DNA of 64,000 nt from NCBI RefSeq assembly GCF_000524195.1, contig NW_020170390.1, positions 441,192-505,191 of the forward strand, in the 5' to 3' direction. The translations under genes and the position numbers were made by a program. The stretch comes from Echinococcus granulosus. Taxonomy: Eukaryota > Platyhelminthes > Cestoda > Cyclophyllidea > Taeniidae. Position 1 is the stretch's first letter. Each line of letters opens with the position of its first letter. Of the stretch, positions 60,454 through 64,000 are shown piece after piece. The notes below the pieces were generated by a model. That model had not been told where the DNA came from. It worked only from the letters and a program-made list of their open reading frames with translations, and did not search any database.

Positions 60454-62212
60454 TGAATTCTCACCCTTCTCTCGTTTACGTTTTCCTCCCGCCTTCTGTT
60501 GTCGTTTCTTGCTATGAGATGAATCAGTTGGATTCTTTGCCTATGAAAACACAAGGCTTACGTCTTCATAATATTGCCGGTTGGAGGAGGGGATTTGCGA
60601 GCCGGACTTCCCAAAAGAACTCCGAAATATCCTGGGAAATTTTTGAAGTGTTGTGGTTGAAAGGTATCGGAAGTAGTTGGTTTGAACTGCATTTATGCAC
60701 TTGTGCATCCATTTCTGCTGGGGTATGAATGCATAGCTCATGAGTGAGTGTAAGTTACTGCCTTCAAATTCCTCTACTTTTACTTTGGGCGTTCAATTAG
60801 ACTATCCCTGTTTTTAACGGAATTTCTTGATTAGCTTAGTATGGTTTTTGCGATGACCTTTGGGATTTTCTTTCATGGTGATGCTTTTAAATCACACGTT
60901 TAGTAACTCATTACATAGTTTCGAGTGTACTTCATCCCGCCTGTGTCGTCTATTGCATTTCAGCGCTTGTGAATAGTTCACTCACCATGGATTCCGCCTT
61001 AGTGATTAATTTACATTCCAACTACCACCATCCTGTCGGGCGCCGCTAGTAAGAGGTTATTAAGCAGTGTTTAGCCCATGTTCACCAATCTCACTGAACG
61101 AAGGCAAAGGCCGTTCTTACTCAAATTAAAACTAGGTATTTATTCAATCGAAAGCCTCCATTCAATTTTCTTGTCTTCAGGTAGTGGTCGTTTTCTGCAG
61201 GTAAGTTGTTTGCAAAGGAAATCTATGGCAATATTTATCGTACTGTCTGATGAGTCGTACCGTCCTACCACTGAGAGTTGATGGCCCAAAAGCGCTACAC
61301 ATTAAAAAAGGTGGATTTGTAAAGTATTCATTTTTCTCCAGCATTGTTTGAGAATTGCAGATCAATCGGTAAATTTGAATCGATGCATAACAAACAGGTA
61401 CCGGCGTTTTTATAAGGAAAATTTCTTGACATTACTATGAGGTACCATTAAAAGGCACTTAAACTGCGGAATAGGCCAGATCGAAATGTTATAATTGCTT
61501 GATTCAGAGATGAGTATCCTGTCCATTGGCTAAATTCGCATTTGCTTTAACTGCGTATCCAATTTCAGGTATTTAACACGTCTGAGCTTGTAGTCTCCAC
61601 TCTTGATTTATGCATGTCCAAGTATGGGAGTTAAAAATAAAAACTAACTTGAAGTTTGCTAATTTGTGCAAATTGTCTATTCCTTCGTCAGTAGATTACA
61701 GTCAGCTTGATTTCCCGTCAATGAATAGTGGGATCAGAGGGTTTGACTAACTGGGGTCGATTTGCTGCTTGAGTAGTCATATTTCCTACTAGTAGTCTGA
61801 AAGTATTTGAACCCGATTCTAGACCGTAAGTCTGACCTATAAGCACCAATGGATGTCAAAAAGCCTATTTACAACCAATATTACTTACTTTCAGGGGATG
61901 AAATCTTTAGATCTGGTTGGATTATGGCCTTCTGAATCGCCTTCCATCGAAGCATGTTAATTCAGATTTAGCAATTAGTGCACTACTATTTCATACTTGG
62001 ACTTTGATCACAAAATATCATAACACCCAGTTAATCACTTCGGAAATAGTCTATTTGTGATGATTTGGTCAATTAATATTGACCACGCAGCATAGATTCA
62101 AACGGGCGTCACTACCTTATTTTTGATTGGTTAGTCTGTATATAAAATATGATAGGTCTCGCTGCGAGGGAATCCGTTTTGCAAGAACGCACGCAAGTCC
62201 CAATATTCACTG
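60454..62212. other. Intergenic, FAM98 3' region and LDLR-A gene promoter
   Basis: The stretch starts with the FAM98 3' UTR and ends in the promoter of the gene at 62213. No gene is supported between; short open frames such as 61078-61281 lack splice support. Confidence 0.5.
62126..62147 (+). promoter_or_regulatory. Core promoter of the LDLR-A gene (CCAAT and TATA boxes)
   Basis: TATATAAAA lies at 62139-62147 and ATTGG (CCAAT on the other strand) at 62126-62130. The ATG follows 66 bp after the TATA box, so a start site about 30 bp downstream of TATA would give a 5' UTR of roughly 35 nt. The short unspliced leader fits the first coding exon beginning at 62213. Confidence 0.55.
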
Positions 62213-64000
62213 ATGCATCTTCTCATTTTTACCTTGATTGCTCTCCTTCATACTACAACAGCTGCTCCGGCAGTACTTCCTCGTCACCGTTTGCTGTCTA
62301 ATTCGGTCATCGAAAGAATTGAATACAACTCAACTCACGGTGAGGCCGAGTCTGATGGACATAGAAAATGGACATTAAAACCTAACATTGACCGCCCAGT
62401 TCTATTCCGAGTTATTTTGCATGAAGTTTTCTTCCCTGGCAATGGTCAAGACTGCTTGAGCGATGCCTATGTCATCCTCACCGACAATAGCAACAATTCT
62501 GCCATTTATTGCGGGTCAGTGAAAAATCGGGAGCTAAGAATACTTTCACTTCAATTAAGCATTCAAATTGTGGCTGTATCCAAATTTAAAGGAAGCATAT
62601 TCGCAAATATCACCTATGAATTTGTTGATGCATCAGAACAACAGATATTGCCCATTTGCAGCGGTATAACCGAAAATTCCAAAATGTTCTGGTCCTGCAA
62701 ACCGCACTTTCATGCACCTAACTTCTCTGAAACGATATGCATCCAGTTAACTGAATTCTGCGATGGTTATAACCAATGTCCAAATGGGGAGGATGAGGAA
62801 ACAAGTGTTTGTAATGTGGTAAATATTACAAGTTCACAAGTCTGGTGGTCTAAGCTTGGGACTCGTTTCCCATGCCAAGAAAACGCTTCAATGTGCATCC
62901 CTTTAGCAGAGATCCGTGATGGTTTTGCTGACTGTCAGGATGATGATGATGATGAACGTCAGTGTACTGACCCTTCGGAGCGGAATGTTTCGTGCCCGAA
63001 TGAAACACTCTACTGTCGAGAGGATGCCAAGTGCTTGCCCCTGGGTGACGTGTGTAATGGACTTCAAGATTGTATTGGACTTTCAGATGAGTCAATATCT
63101 GCTTGTGAATGGAGGAAAAACCACTCTGACAGTTTTGCTAATTTAACTTTTGTTTGGGGAGGTACTTTTGCTCCCTGTTCCCTCGATTATCCATTTTTTT
63201 GTCCCAGCGACAAAAGGTGTTTGGCTATTGGAGCCATCTGCAATGGATTGACGGACTGCTCTGATGGATTTGATGAAAGTGCAGTTGTTTGTAAAGTAGC
63301 TTCGGATTACGAGAGAGAGTCAATTATTCAGACACCAATGAACCATTCGACGGCACTTATGAAACCTACTAATTTAGACAAAATTACTACAAATCGTACC
63401 CTTGATGTACTGGGGGAAACTGCAGTAAATTCTAACAAAACAGATTTTGGTGGTTTCAGAGAAGTAATAGAAGTCGAAAGAAATAGCACGGAAGAACTTG
63501 GTAAGAGCTCTAGAAATGAGAGAGCAATTGCAGTAGACACTTTCATTAAGGCAGATCATTCGCTTGATAACCATTCTACAACTGTGAAGGATGCAGAGTA
63601 TACTGAAACAATCTCGAATTGCACAGAGAATGAGCCGAAATCTAATCGAGAAAAGCCTGAGGACGATTTTTTTGGCATCGACGTTTTGGAGGCAACAATA
63701 ACTGCTCTTGCAAAGGAAGAAGAAATGACAGATATAAAAGGACGTGCAGATGTCTGGAAAACTACCCGACCATCGGAGGAGACTTTGACTAATGAGGGCT
63801 TTCGTAGTTCTGACTATAACAGTACTGAAGAAGATGAAACTAGTAAGATTAAGGAAAATTCAGATCAAGCAGTCATTGATGCTTCAATGATCGAGGAGTC
63901 CATCGTGAATACAACCGAAGTCCCTATTGATACCGGAAGTAGTCAGCCTATTGCTGGTGATGCAGAACTGGATTTGAATTCACATAGTGTCACAAAAGAG
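62213..64000 (+). CDS. Secreted or membrane protein with CUB-like domain and four LDLR-A repeats (3' partial)
   Basis: An unbroken frame of 596 codons runs from the ATG at 62213 past the window end. Residues 1-19 are a signal peptide (MHLLIFTLIALLHTTTA). Residues about 50-140 resemble a CUB domain (DRPVLFRVILHEVFF, two Cys). LDLR-A repeats lie at 149-200, about 216-251, 261-298 and 322-360, each with the CxxD/NG..DC calcium-loop pattern; repeats 1, 3 and 4 have six cysteines, while repeat 2 lacks Cys1 and has Arg235 in place of Cys4. From 361 on the chain is Ser/Thr/Asn-rich with many N-glycosylation sequons and acidic patches, like a glycosylated stalk. A membrane segment would lie beyond the window. 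Such proteins act as lipoprotein or ligand receptors or in extracellular matrix; no specific orthologue is recognised. The large single exon is notable. Confidence 0.9.
   Translation, partial: MHLLIFTLIALLHTTTAAPAVLPRHRLLSNSVIERIEYNSTHGEAESDGHRKWTLKPNIDRPVLFRVILHEVFFPGNGQDCLSDAYVILTDNSNNSAIYCGSVKNRELRILSLQLSIQIVAVSKFKGSIFANITYEFVDASEQQILPICSGITENSKMFWSCKPHFHAPNFSETICIQLTEFCDGYNQCPNGEDEETSVCNVVNITSSQVWWSKLGTRFPCQENASMCIPLAEIRDGFADCQDDDDDERQCTDPSERNVSCPNETLYCREDAKCLPLGDVCNGLQDCIGLSDESISACEWRKNHSDSFANLTFVWGGTFAPCSLDYPFFCPSDKRCLAIGAICNGLTDCSDGFDESAVVCKVASDYERESIIQTPMNHSTALMKPTNLDKITTNRTLDVLGETAVNSNKTDFGGFREVIEVERNSTEELGKSSRNERAIAVDTFIKADHSLDNHSTTVKDAEYTETISNCTENEPKSNREKPEDDFFGIDVLEATITALAKEEEMTDIKGRADVWKTTRPSEETLTNEGFRSSDYNSTEEDETSKIKENSDQAVIDASMIEESIVNTTEVPIDTGSSQPIAGDAELDLNSHSVTKE

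Noticed and set aside
1..64000. rRNA, tRNA, CRISPR arrays, operons or phage elements
   Set aside because: None was recognised by eye; the split genes show the window is nuclear eukaryotic DNA. A tRNAscan or Rfam run would be needed to exclude small RNA genes.

Overview
This is eukaryotic nuclear DNA: split genes with GT-AG introns, AT-rich spacers, and no operons, CRISPR arrays or phage features. Introns fall into a very short class (34-41 bp in the NAXD gene, about 40 bp in FAM98) and a long class (0.2 to 2.7 kb). With an average of one gene per 6-8 kb and animal-specific families (AhR, FAM98, LDLR-A receptors), this fits a flatworm, most likely a parasitic tapeworm. The species is an inference; family assignments come from conserved motifs I can read.

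Layout. 389-4677 (+): the last five exons of a large Pro/Ser-rich protein whose 5' part lies left of the window. 6.6-10.8 kb: two unrecognised minus-strand exon sets flanking an intron-free plus-strand gene for a basic, NLS-bearing protein (7108-8340). 10.8-28.2 kb: about 17 kb with no gene I can support. 28187-39908 (-): a complete ten-exon aryl hydrocarbon receptor gene (bHLH, PAS-A, PAS-B, low-complexity C-terminus), with CCAAT boxes and an AhR-type response-element core just upstream. 45428-46719 (+): eight-exon NAXD, the ATP-dependent NAD(P)HX dehydratase. 48034-50057 (+): four-exon RIOK1 atypical kinase. 50468-51895 (-): an intronless 475-residue protein of unknown function, convergent with RIOK1. 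53856-60453 (+): eight-exon FAM98 homologue with an RGG tail. 62213 to the window end (+): a secreted or membrane CUB-like/LDLR-A protein with a TATA promoter, continuing past the window.

I joined exons by hand using frame and splice-site agreement. For AhR (833 aa), NAXD (289 aa), RIOK1 (469 aa) and FAM98 (421 aa) the exon lengths sum to an exact number of codons ending in a stop, which supports the models. The genes share no evident pathway. RIOK1 (40S maturation), FAM98 (tRNA-ligase complex/RNA binding) and NAXD (NADH repair) are housekeeping; AhR and the LDLR-A protein are regulatory/developmental and surface functions.

The points most worth a second look are the AhR gene (a roughly 40-residue insertion between its PAS domains, substitutions at ligand-pocket positions, a response-element core in its own promoter region), the missing cysteines in one LDLR-A repeat, a diverged repeat shared by 43.4 and 53.1 kb, and three gene products with no recognisable family. 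I found no evidence of a wholly new multi-gene system.
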